A DNA stretch of 64,000 nucleotides, from assembly GCF_000023585.1 (NCBI RefSeq), contig NC_012914.1, positions 2,185,001 to 2,249,000 of the forward strand, given 5' to 3'. This DNA comes from Paenibacillus sp. JDR-2. Lineage in GTDB: Bacteria; Bacillota; Bacilli; Paenibacillales; Paenibacillaceae. How positions within the stretch are numbered: the stretch's first letter is position 1; every line of letters begins with the position of its first letter. The notes beneath the pieces were generated by a model. That model did not search any database, had not been told where the DNA came from, and saw only the letters and a list, made by a program, of their open reading frames with translations. Position numbers and translations under genes: made by a program. Shown in pieces: positions 1 to 9,092 of this stretch.

Positions 1-1078
<1,078 letters not shown>

Positions 1079-1200
1079 AAAACAACCCCCAAAAAGTGAA
1101 GTTAAGCGTTGCAGCTTATTCCGATTACTTTTCGGGGACCCCGGTGTAACAATCGGAACACTTAAGGAATTCAAACTTTCGCATCCAGCTTTCAAGATAC

Positions 1201-1244
1201 AAAAACATAACCCCCCACCTTTGTAGGTGGGGGGTTATGTTTTT
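1201..1244 (+). terminator. rRNA operon terminator
   Basis: A near-perfect GC-rich hairpin: CATAACCCCCCACCT pairs with AGGTGGGGGGTTATG, flanked by A-rich and T-rich runs. It lies about 120 nt after the 23S end, so it most likely ends rrn transcription. The interval 1079-1200 resembles rRNA trailer sequence and contains no 5S-like sequence. Confidence 0.9.
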
Positions 1245-1500
1245 AATTAAAGGCCATCACAGGAGTGGCATAGCCGTATTGGACGGCTGGACCAGGTGGT
1301 AGACTGTCAAACGGGCTTGTTGGGTAAACGCGACAACCGGCATCTCGGGTGGAGAACTTATGGTCGTCATGGAGAAGAAGAGGCCGGAAGGCAGTCACGA
1401 TGAAGGATTTTACAATACTCGCTGGGGAGATGTTACTAATGCCTCGCAGTGGTCTATCGCCTGGTGAACCGCCTTCGTTTGGAAGTGCAGCGGCGGATTA
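1245..1500 (+). other. GC-rich stem-loop region, unassigned (possible structured RNA)
   Basis: This stretch is clearly GC-richer than the AT-rich sequence after 1500. It contains several short hairpins: AGCCGT/ACGGCT (1272-1288), TTGT/ACAA (1317-1336) and CCGCC/GGCGG (1469-1496, with an inner TTC/GAA pair). It also contains a 35-codon open frame listed separately. I do not recognise it as any RNA family I know. From 1500 to about 1990 the sequence is AT-rich; I see only a weak hairpin at 1633-1656 (CCTCAC/GTGGGG followed by a T-rich tract) and no gene. Confidence 0.35.
1360..1467 (+). CDS. possible 35-residue small protein, unknown
   Basis: An ATG at 1360 is preceded by a GGTGGAG ribosome-binding-like stretch at a reasonable distance and opens a 35-codon frame. 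The product begins MVVMEKKRPEGSHDEG and ends with an aromatic-rich tail (WGDVTNASQWSIAW). It has no membrane segment or motif that I recognise. It lies in the GC-rich stem-loop region downstream of the rRNA operon, so it may be fortuitous or part of an RNA element. Confidence 0.25.
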   Translation: MVVMEKKRPEGSHDEGFYNTRWGDVTNASQWSIAW

Positions 1501-2017
1501 AACAATTTGTATTACAAATGTATGAGATGATGGGAAATCAAATATATATGGGTCGTTTAATAAACGGCTGCCATTTTCTTTACTCACCAAGAATTACTGC
1601 TTATGAAACACCGTGTAAACAAGGGAAGCTTTCCTCACACTAATGATAGCGTGGGGCTTTATTACTTTTCTGTTTTTCTATATTAAATAATCGCTATCAT
1701 GTTGCCAAAACTTATAATCTACTCTGGGACAAACAATTAGTGAACTGATATAGATTCTGAACACCTCTCTCTATTAAGATATGTCTATTTTATTTTGTGA
1801 TGGGCTTAATGAACGGCAGTGTCTCTCTTAATTATACGGATTCGAATAAGATTATGGTCGATAAACAAACTTCAACACTGCATTAATAAATAGAAAAGGA
1901 CATATGTCCGCTTATCAGTTATTTGTTACAATACATTCATGAGGTGGAATATAGTCTTCGGCCTTGAAAGCCGCCAAGGTATCAAGATTTTTCACGTAAT
2001 AGGAGGAAGAAGCGCAG

Positions 2018-2836
2018 ATGAGCCATCCTTACCGACCCTTGCATGCTCCCCAATTGCAGCCACAGTTGCATATCCACTCGCACAACTTCCGGGAGTTTGC
2101 GCCGAGCCGTCGTCTGGCGTCACATGTAGCTGCCTATTGGATGGTGGATTTCCTGCCGATACCGGGAAATCCAGGGCATCGAGTTATCCCCGATGGCTGT
2201 GTCGATATTATAGTGGACCTGTTGGCTTCATCAAGCAGGCAGGCCGCTTATGTCGTAGGGCTAACGACACAAGTCGAAGTTTTGCAATTTGCTAAAGTAC
2301 GATCGGTATGGGGCATTCGGCTGTATGCGGAGTCGGCCCGTACGATCTTGAAGTCTCCTATATCGACATTAACGGCAAATCGTGTGTTTTTGGAGGATCT
2401 CTGGGGACAAGAGGCTCTGGATTGGGTGGAAAAGCTACTGACTGCCCAATCGTTACCAGACAGGATCGAGGTCGTAGAGCAGCAATTGGGCCGAATACTG
2501 GCTGCGAACGAGACACCTGCTCCCACTTTGATCTACCAGAGCATGCAGCATATATACAAGGTCAAAGGTAATTCTTCCGTAACGGATTTGGCGGATAAAG
2601 TGAACTTCAGTGAGAGGCATCTGCGAAGGGCCTTTGAACTGGAGCTTGGCCTCAGCCCGAAGGAGATGCTCGGCATCATCCGCTTTCAAAGCGTGCTGGA
2701 GGAATTGTACAACGGGGACTATTTCAACATGACGGATTTGGCGCTTCAACACGGGTACTACGATCAGTCGCACTTCGCTGGCGTTTTTAAGCGATATTAC
2801 GGACTTCCACTCAAACGGCTGACCAAGCAGGAGTGA
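2018..2836 (+). CDS. AraC-family transcriptional regulator
   Basis: This 272-residue protein has an N-terminal ligand/cupin-like region of the type often annotated DUF6597 (about residues 15-115, including VIPDGCVDIIVDL). A C-terminal AraC double helix-turn-helix domain follows (about 175-270), with VTDLADKVNFSERHLRRAF and the second-helix signature ALQHGYYDQSHFAGVFKRYYG. The ATG at 2018 follows an AGGAGG at 2001-2006. The next gene, a VOC-fold protein, starts about 90 nt downstream and may be co-transcribed. The regulated target is not evident. Confidence 0.9.
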   Translation: MSHPYRPLHAPQLQPQLHIHSHNFREFAPSRRLASHVAAYWMVDFLPIPGNPGHRVIPDGCVDIIVDLLASSSRQAAYVVGLTTQVEVLQFAKVRSVWGIRLYAESARTILKSPISTLTANRVFLEDLWGQEALDWVEKLLTAQSLPDRIEVVEQQLGRILAANETPAPTLIYQSMQHIYKVKGNSSVTDLADKVNFSERHLRRAFELELGLSPKEMLGIIRFQSVLEELYNGDYFNMTDLALQHGYYDQSHFAGVFKRYYGLPLKRLTKQE

Positions 2837-2922
2837 GGAAGTCCGTTTTTTACTATTTTGTAATGAGGGACAATTACTATAATGGGAGTGAAAATCAAGC
2901 AAGGCGAGGGGAGCTGCAGAGC

Positions 2923-3300
2923 ATGACGGTAAAGTTGAAACGAGTCGCGATTTATGTAGAAGAGATGAAGAGGGCGTTGGATTTTTATCGCGTGCTGGGG
3001 TTGACTATTCCAGACGGCGCCGACGAAGCGCATCACGTAGACGTGGAGCAAGAAGGAGTTGTGTTTGCATTCGATATGGTGGAATCGGTAAAGCGTGTTT
3101 TTGAAGGCTGGGAAGATCCTGTCGGCTACCGGACAGAGCTCGCCTTTCAGTTCTCCAGCAACGAAGCGTTGGACGACGTGTACCGTCAGTTGACGACGCT
3201 TGGGTATGACGGCTTCCTCGAGCCGCGAGATACACCGTGGGGAGAGCGATATGCGATCATAAAGGACCCCGATAACAATTTAATCAGTCTCGTCGCTTAG
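2923..3300 (+). CDS. VOC-superfamily (glyoxalase/dioxygenase fold) protein
   Basis: The 125-residue product shows the beta-alpha-beta-beta-beta layout of the vicinal oxygen chelate fold. It opens with VKLKRVAIYVEEMKRALDFY and closes with a typical motif (GERYAIIKDPDNNLISLV). An in-frame upstream extension from 2833 lacks a ribosome site; the ATG at 2923 has GAGGGGAG in front and begins the conserved domain, so I use it. Such proteins range from glyoxalases to antibiotic-binding proteins, and no specific substrate can be assigned. A strong terminator follows at 3446. Confidence 0.85.
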   Translation: MTVKLKRVAIYVEEMKRALDFYRVLGLTIPDGADEAHHVDVEQEGVVFAFDMVESVKRVFEGWEDPVGYRTELAFQFSSNEALDDVYRQLTTLGYDGFLEPRDTPWGERYAIIKDPDNNLISLVA

Positions 3301-3445
3301 CGAAGAGAAGGAATGCGCCATTAAACAACAAGCAGAAGGGAAGCACTGTCGCCAGTGTATCTTCGCCTTTAGGAACAGGGAATAGGCTAAGGCCGCCGCG
3401 GCGATGCTCTTTTTTCATTAAACGACGGGGAACTATAGTTCAATT

Positions 3446-3489
3446 AAAAAAGCTGCAGCCGGATCTGAGGATCTGCTGCAGCTTTTTTT
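3446..3489 (+). terminator. intrinsic terminator after the VOC gene
   Basis: The arms AAAGCTGCAG and CTGCAGCTTT enclose a loop of about 17 nt and are followed by a T run. The preceding 140 nt after the stop codon at 3300 contain no gene. Confidence 0.85.
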
Positions 3490-3509
3490 GAAGTAAAGGG
3501 CAGGATAGC

Positions 3510-4522
3510 GCGGCGACCGAACTTTCGCTATCTGACCGGTTCATGCCGGTCAATACGGAAGCTTTCTTGATCGTGCCGGTGAAGGGAAAGCCAGTCATCG
3601 TGTCCGCGGATAGAATCGGGCGAGGGCTTTCTAGACGCGACTTGGGGACGAGATGGACATGATCAAGACGGTCGATCTGATGGGGACGCTAAGGGAAGCA
3701 GTGGGAACAGCGATTCCACGCGGAGGACGCGTCGCTCAAGTGGGCGAATTCGACATGACGGCATCGCGACTCGCCGAGTTCCGCGCCGCTATGGAAGGGT
3801 ACGAGGCATCGGACGGCTATCCGATGGTGTGCCAGCGGCGGCTTAGTCGTACGTCCTACGAGGCGAGAAACATCGGAAGGCGACCGTCATCGTGGACAAG
3901 TTAGTGGCTCATGCCATGAACCTCGCCGCGGTTCAGGGTATTACCGGGCCGGACATCATGGCAGAGGTGGAGTTTCTCGGCCGCAGGCTTGGAGCAGATA
4001 CGGCGGGCTGCTGGCTGACGATTGAGGAGAGGCCGAAGGAAACGTACTTCGAGCTGTTCGAGCTAACGGAGCCGGTCGGGCTTAATTCCCGTGTGCAGAT
4101 CGGCGCGACCGTTTGTCTGGATGGCTACTACTCGCAGGTGCTTCGCATCGGCATGTTCGAGGAACCATCTCCCCGGATGAAGGAAGTGGCCGACGCGCTG
4201 ATCGCCATGCAAGACGCGGCGCTGGCGCGGATGGTGCCCGGCAAGCCGGTTAGTGGCATTGTTGACATCCTGCTTCCAATCCGCGCATGCGTTAAGCAAC
4301 AGCTACAGCGATCCCGGCTTAGCTCCGTTCCTAAACGCCGGCCGTGACAAGTCCCTGGATTCGGAGTCTCCTCTTGTTCAGACAAATCAGGTTTTCGAGG
4401 TTCACCCGAACTTCACGCTGACGGACGTCGGTCATGTTTGTGCGGGCGACGTCGCGGTCGTCGGCACGGACGGGGCGTCCTGGATGTCGCAATACCCTAG
4501 AGGAATCGTCCGCTTGGGCTGA
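3510..4522 (+). pseudogene. decayed M24-family metallopeptidase (Xaa-Pro aminopeptidase/creatinase-like)
   Basis: Pieces of one M24 peptidase are spread over several frames. NFRYLTG lies near 3520 in one frame. MPVNTEAFLIVPVKGKPVIV follows near 3541 in another. A third block runs 3653-3904, the central region runs 3892-4330, and the C-terminal block with VFEVHPNFT, VGHVCAGDVAVV and PRGIVRL lies near 4370-4515. The order matches intact family members, including the metal-ligand region EVHP. At least three frameshifts separate the blocks, so no functional enzyme can be made. The gene was probably in an operon with the truncated isomerase fragment that follows. Confidence 0.8.
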
Positions 4523-4556
4523 GGATGAATGAATATAAAAGAGAGGTGGAATCGCT

Positions 4557-4925
4557 ATGCGCTTAGGAATCGACGCAAGACATATGCCGACGCCGGGATC
4601 GCTGGATGCGCTTGGTAAGGTGGAGTTGGCCGCTGAGCTCGGAATGGAAGGAACCTTCTTCAGGACGATTCTTGACGTCAGCCCGACGCTTGATCTGGAG
4701 GAGATCCGTGCAGTTAGGCAGCGGGCTGACGGGCTCGGGTTCTATCTGGAGGCGGGTTTGGGCAAGGTCAACCCGTACTCCAACCCGGAGACGCCGGAGC
4801 TTCGGCAGATCGGTGACGGCGACACGCTGCTCGACTTTCGCCGAATGATGGAAGCGAGCGCCGAGGCAGGCATCCGGGAGCTGTGGATTTCTAGTTCATG
4901 GATTCAAAGAAAATCATTTAACTAA
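4557..4925 (+). pseudogene. truncated sugar-phosphate isomerase/epimerase (TIM barrel), N-terminal part
   Basis: An ATG with a GAGAGGTGG ribosome site opens a frame resembling the first third of xylose-isomerase-like TIM-barrel proteins. The typical family length is 270-320 residues, but this frame stops after 122. Recognisable similarity ends around residue 110 (GIRELWIS), and the last dozen codons look like unrelated sequence. This marks a deletion or recombination junction near 4885-4900. Together with the frameshifted M24 gene it forms a decaying operon remnant. Confidence 0.7.
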
Positions 4926-5018
4926 AGAGTAAATTTGTTCGAATCTTTCAACTTGTCGACGAAGTCCCTATTTTTAGCTTTGTTTTCGGATTTTTTGAGC
5001 GAAATAGCATGAAATGAG

Positions 5019-5070
5019 AAAGATCGCCTTTTATCCAGTCTATGAAGAACTGGATACGGGCGATCTTCTT
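5019..5070 (+). terminator. intrinsic terminator-like hairpin
   Basis: AAGATCGCC pairs with GGCGATCTT and the inner TATCCAGT with ACTGGATA, followed by a T-rich stretch. It probably ended the remnant operon to the left. From 4926 to 5180 I see no coding sequence. Confidence 0.7.
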
Positions 5071-5181
5071 TATGTTCTGGTAGGCAGGGTAGTGCCAGGC
5101 ATTATGTAACCAGCTGTATTTCTTTCAATTTCAAAGTTCGTTACTGTCTGTGTCGGAGTAACGTTTGAAATAAAAAGATAG

Positions 5182-5235
5182 TCCTGTATGCCTAAAGAAA
5201 GTCCAGAATCGTGCTATATCGCTAAATTTTATAAT
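5182..5235 (+). promoter_or_regulatory. GH3 promoter: TCCAGA-type activator motif and -10 box
   Basis: TCCTGT (5182-5187) and TCCAGA (5202-5207) lie upstream of a TATAAT at 5230-5235. The gap from the end of TCCTGT to the -10 is 42 nt, the same gap as in the sensor-operon and mglB promoters. The 21-nt stretch 5187-5207 is identical at 18 positions to 10170-10190 upstream of the sensor operon. There is no good -35 box, which suits an activator-dependent promoter. The likely activator is the YesN-type regulator at 12759; this is inference. Confidence 0.6.
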
Positions 5236-5244
5236 TAGCATGTA

Positions 5245-5316
5245 CCGAAGCGCTTTTACAACAGGAAGGAGGAAGCTTTTTAAACATAAATAAGAAACAA
5301 AATGTAAGCGCTGTAT
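5245..5316 (+). promoter_or_regulatory. two LacI/CcpA-type operators (cre-like) before the GH3 gene
   Basis: AAGCGCTT is centred near 5251 within a TGTA...TACA palindrome (5241-5260). TGTAAGCGCTGTAT (5303-5316) matches the cre consensus at 12 of 14 positions. Both lie between the predicted -10 box and the ribosome-binding site, the usual position for carbon catabolite repression by CcpA in Gram-positive bacteria. Confidence 0.55.
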
Positions 5317-5352
5317 TTGAGAGAGAAACTTAATAAGGAGGCATTTGGCAAA

Positions 5353-8300
5353 ATGGGTAGAAGAAAAAAAATGGTATCGCTATTAATGTCCGTTATGATT
5401 GCTGCTAGTGCAGTTCCCTCAGTGGTAGCGGCTGCCGATGAACCGGTGGTACTAAGATCATTGGATGAGTTAAAGACCGGCACTTGGACGGAAGCACAAA
5501 AGCAAGACTTAATTAAGCAGGTTGTATCGCAGATGACTATTGACGAAAAAATCAATATGGTTGGGGGAACAACGGGCTCTGCAGCAAACGGCACAGCGAT
5601 TAAGAATTCGGGTGCGGCTGGAGGAACCTTTACCTCAGCTAACTTGCAGTCCATGGGTGTTACACCTCTCACGCTTTCTGATGGTCCTGCAGGCGTTCGT
5701 ATGGGCTACAAAGCAACAACCTGGACTTCACCGACATCAATCGCTTCTTCTTGGGATAAACAAGTGATGCATGATATTGCGGTACAAACCGGTAAGGAAG
5801 CCTCCTTCTACGGTGTCGATGTAATGCTTTCTCCAGGTCAAAACATTCTTCGAAATCCCCAAAGCGGACGGAACTTTGAGTATTTTTCTGAGGATCCGCT
5901 GGTTTCTGGTGAAATGGCTAAAGAGTACACGTTGGGTGTTCAATCGCAAAATGTTGGTGTCACGCTCAAACACTACGCAGGTAATGAACAAGAAACATAC
6001 CGTAGCGGCGGGAATACGATTGCTTCTGAGCGCTCACTTCGCGAAATCTATTTAAAAGGCTTTGAAATCGCCACTGAAGCAAACCCTTGGTCGGTTATGG
6101 CTTCCTATAATCGCTTGAACGGAATATATGCAGCTTCAAACCAATGGCTCCAAACAGACGTACTCCGAAACGATTTTGGTTTTAAAGGTTTCGTTATGTC
6201 AGACTGGGGTGCCACCAATGATATTGTTGCATCCATGCGTGCGCAAATGGATTTGACTGAGTCGAGCTTGAGTACGGCAAATAAGACAACTTTGAAAAAC
6301 GCTATTACTAATGGCCAACTTGACGAGTCTTATTTGGATCGTAGTGTTGCAAATATCCTAGATGGAGTAACAAAGTCAAATACCTTCCTAGGGACATATG
6401 GAACTCCGGGAGCGCAATACAATCTTACTCAAAAAGAACAGGATTTCTACGGCAGTAGCCTGTTCACAGACTCTGATGCTGTAGCGCGCAGAACAGCAGC
6501 AGATTCGATGGTTCTTCTTAGAAACGACGACGCAATTCTTCCACTGCAGTCGGGTTCTAAAGTTGGATTGATTACTAGCTCTAACTTGAAAGGCCGTGGT
6601 GGTTTCGGTGACAACTCTGTTACTTCTTCAGACTTTGTTGCTCGTGGTGGAGGTAGTGCAGGGGTTTATTTCGATCCTACTCACGAATCTGTAAAATCAC
6701 TTGAAAGCGCTCTCCAAGACAAATTCACAGTTGCTAATGCAGGCAGTGTAAAAGATATTAAACAAGCGGCAGGCTACACAAAAACACAGAGCTATACGAA
6801 AACATCGAATCGTGTTACCGGTATTACTTTGACTTATTCCGGTACCTTTAATCAGACTACGTTGGATGCTAGCGCTGACGCATTGGCAGAAAGTGCTGAT
6901 TACGGAATTTATGTTGTCAGCCGTCAGACTGGTGAAGGCTCTGATAACTTGACTACAGGTAATGATAGCTACTACTTGACGACGGAAGAACAACAAGCAC
7001 TTCAAACCTATTCCTATGCATTCCATAGCAAAGGCAAGAAGCTTATCGTTATTCTCAACATTGGCGCAGCGTTGGATACTAACGTAATTAATGAATATGC
7101 AGATGCCATTCTTGTTTCGTGGTTGCCTGGTCAGGATGGCGGCGGTGCAATAACGGACGTACTCTCAGGAACTGTCAATCCTTCTGGTAAATTGACTCAA
7201 ACTTTTTTGAATAATCTTAACTATAGCCCTTCTATTGAAGCTTCAAAAGCTTTGCCAGCTCGTACATTTACTTCCGGTGGTGGTAATACAACAAATAGTG
7301 CAACAACCAACGGCGGTTGGGGAACGAACCCTGTGTTCTATGATGAAGGTGTATTGGTAGGTTACAGATGGTTTGACACCAAATACCAAACAGAAGCTGA
7401 CTATAACAAAGAAGTGGCTTATCCATTCGGATATGGCCTCAGTTATACCAAATTCCAGTTCAGCGATTTGAAACTGAGCAAGAACGTATTCGATCAAACG
7501 AATGACAATGATTCGATTACGGCTACTGTTAAGGTTAAAAACGTGGGCAACGTGAAAGGTAAAGAAGTTGTACAAATGTACCTCGGTATGGAGAACTATT
7601 CTTCTGAGGGACGTCCAATGAAGGACCTGCGTGGATTTGACAAAGTCGAATTGAACCCTGGTGAAGAAAAGACGGTATCGTTCAATATCGGCCTAAGCGA
7701 TCTGCAATATTACGACGACGGATTTAGCGGTACGTTAGCTGGTAATGAGACCACCTCGAATATTACTTATGGTAACGGAAAAGGCTGGACGGTTACCCCT
7801 GGAAGCAAGTTCAATGTCATTATTGGCAACACCTCAAATAACTTTGTTCTTGAATCCACTGAAAAACAAGGTGTAGAGTCAGCGTTCACATACAGCACGG
7901 TTACTCCTGAAGAGAAAGCTGCTGTTGAACTGAAAGGACCTGCAACAGCAATTTCCGGTCAATCCATTGATCTCTCCGTTAATGTGAATGATGTTGCAAG
8001 TGAATTCAACACAATGTCAGTTGTTGTAAACTACGATCCAGCTAAACTTGAGTTTGCCACGAATACAGATTCCGAAGGATTAGTAAGTCTGGCTGAACAA
8101 GCTCTTGAATCAACTAATCCTGATCTGCAAATTCTTGGTTCCGGCGTGAAACCCGACAAGGGACAAATTCTACTTCTTTTGTCTACCACCGGAGATCTAA
8201 TTAAACCTGATGGGCAATTACTTGTCCTTCACGCTAAAGTTAAGTCGGATCAAACGGGATCGGTGCATACTTTCCTGAGTAATTTTACGGTATCCGCTAA

Positions 8301-9027
8301 TGGTCAAGCACAGCAGACTTTAGATACAACTGCTGCAGTGAGTGACATCGCGCTTAGAGTTGCAGATAATGCAGCGCTCATTACAGCCGTAACTGAAGCT
8401 GAACATGTCCTTGCAGACGCGGTGGAAGGAACGATGCCTGGTCAATATATCCCTGGTGCTAAAGCAGCGCTTCAATCAGCAATTGATCAAGCTATTGTAG
8501 TTAGAGATAATATCTCGGCTACGCAACAAGAAATCGCAGCAGCTGTTACGCAATTGCAAAATGATGTTGCTTCGTTCCTGACTAAGGTAGTAGCTCCATC
8601 GAATGTAGATAAAGCTGCATTAACCTTGGCAATCGCGGCAGCTCAAACGAAGCTTAGCCAAGCTCATGAAGGCACTAAAGTTGGTCAATATCCAACTGCG
8701 GCTATCGCTGCCCTTAATTCGGCAGTTCAATCGGCAACGACAGTTAAGAATAGCTCGACGGCAACACAATCGGCCGTTGATGCTGCAGTAACTAACTTGA
8801 ACCATGCAGTAGCTGATTTTGCTGCTCAAATTATTACGCTTGTATCTGGTCAGACGGAAGTAACGATTCGTGACCTGTCTTACTTAGCTCAATACTATGG
8901 TGTGAAATCAACGGATGCTGAATGGAGCTTTGTTGCTAAAGCAGACCTCTTCGGTAGCGGCGAGATTTCCATCCGTGAGCTTGCGGCAGTTGCACGATTA
9001 ATTATCGGCAACTGGATTAATCAGTAG
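5353..9027 (+). CDS. secreted multimodular GH3 beta-glycosidase with cohesin-like and dockerin-like modules
   Basis: A TTG at 5317 is in frame, but AAGGAGG at 5335-5341 points to the ATG at 5353, giving 1224 residues. Order: signal peptide (1-30), GH3 N-domain (about 50-350, nucleophile Asp284 in MSDWGA, also GRNFEYFSEDP and LKHYAGNEQ), GH3 C-domain (about 385-645), fibronectin-III-like domain (705-785), cohesin-like domain (855-1000), two helical FIVAR-like repeats (1005-1162), and a C-terminal dockerin-like domain (1163-1224). The dockerin calcium loops are degenerate: the first lacks the usual Asp/Asn ligands and the second reads DLFGSGEISI. GH3 enzymes release monosaccharides from beta-linked oligosaccharides. 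The adjacent gene encodes an SLH-anchored cohesin, suggesting surface attachment. Confidence 0.93.
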   Translation: MGRRKKMVSLLMSVMIAASAVPSVVAAADEPVVLRSLDELKTGTWTEAQKQDLIKQVVSQMTIDEKINMVGGTTGSAANGTAIKNSGAAGGTFTSANLQSMGVTPLTLSDGPAGVRMGYKATTWTSPTSIASSWDKQVMHDIAVQTGKEASFYGVDVMLSPGQNILRNPQSGRNFEYFSEDPLVSGEMAKEYTLGVQSQNVGVTLKHYAGNEQETYRSGGNTIASERSLREIYLKGFEIATEANPWSVMASYNRLNGIYAASNQWLQTDVLRNDFGFKGFVMSDWGATNDIVASMRAQMDLTESSLSTANKTTLKNAITNGQLDESYLDRSVANILDGVTKSNTFLGTYGTPGAQYNLTQKEQDFYGSSLFTDSDAVARRTAADSMVLLRNDDAILPLQSGSKVGLITSSNLKGRGGFGDNSVTSSDFVARGGGSAGVYFDPTHESVKSLESALQDKFTVANAGSVKDIKQAAGYTKTQSYTKTSNRVTGITLTYSGTFNQTTLDASADALAESADYGIYVVSRQTGEGSDNLTTGNDSYYLTTEEQQALQTYSYAFHSKGKKLIVILNIGAALDTNVINEYADAILVSWLPGQDGGGAITDVLSGTVNPSGKLTQTFLNNLNYSPSIEASKALPARTFTSGGGNTTNSATTNGGWGTNPVFYDEGVLVGYRWFDTKYQTEADYNKEVAYPFGYGLSYTKFQFSDLKLSKNVFDQTNDNDSITATVKVKNVGNVKGKEVVQMYLGMENYSSEGRPMKDLRGFDKVELNPGEEKTVSFNIGLSDLQYYDDGFSGTLAGNETTSNITYGNGKGWTVTPGSKFNVIIGNTSNNFVLESTEKQGVESAFTYSTVTPEEKAAVELKGPATAISGQSIDLSVNVNDVASEFNTMSVVVNYDPAKLEFATNTDSEGLVSLAEQALESTNPDLQILGSGVKPDKGQILLLLSTTGDLIKPDGQLLVLHAKVKSDQTGSVHTFLSNFTVSANGQAQQTLDTTAAVSDIALRVADNAALITAVTEAEHVLADAVEGTMPGQYIPGAKAALQSAIDQAIVVRDNISATQQEIAAAVTQLQNDVASFLTKVVAPSNVDKAALTLAIAAAQTKLSQAHEGTKVGQYPTAAIAALNSAVQSATTVKNSSTATQSAVDAAVTNLNHAVADFAAQIITLVSGQTEVTIRDLSYLAQYYGVKSTDAEWSFVAKADLFGSGEISIRELAAVARLIIGNWINQ

Positions 9028-9037
9028 TAGTAAAAAA

Positions 9038-9066
9038 AGCCCCGGTCTGAAAGACCGGGGTTTACC
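9038..9066 (+). terminator. terminator between GH3 and SLH-cohesin genes
   Basis: CCCCGGTCT-GAA-AGACCGGGG lies 10 nt after the GH3 stop and is followed by TTTA. The T run is short, so partial read-through into the SLH gene is plausible; that gene has its own ribosome site but no separate promoter that I can recognise. Confidence 0.75.
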
Positions 9067-9092
9067 CCTAACTAGCAAGGAGGCCCCAAGGC

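Noticed and set aside
1079..1200. Possible 5S rRNA gene
   Set aside because: No 5S-like conserved sequence and the interval is too short for a spacer plus 5S.
1245..1500. Group II intron or known riboswitch
   Set aside because: No domain V hairpin, no reverse transcriptase gene and no conserved riboswitch core could be identified.
5317..5352. TTG start for the GH3 gene
   Set aside because: The ribosome site AAGGAGG lies inside this extension and points to ATG 5353, which begins a normal signal peptide.
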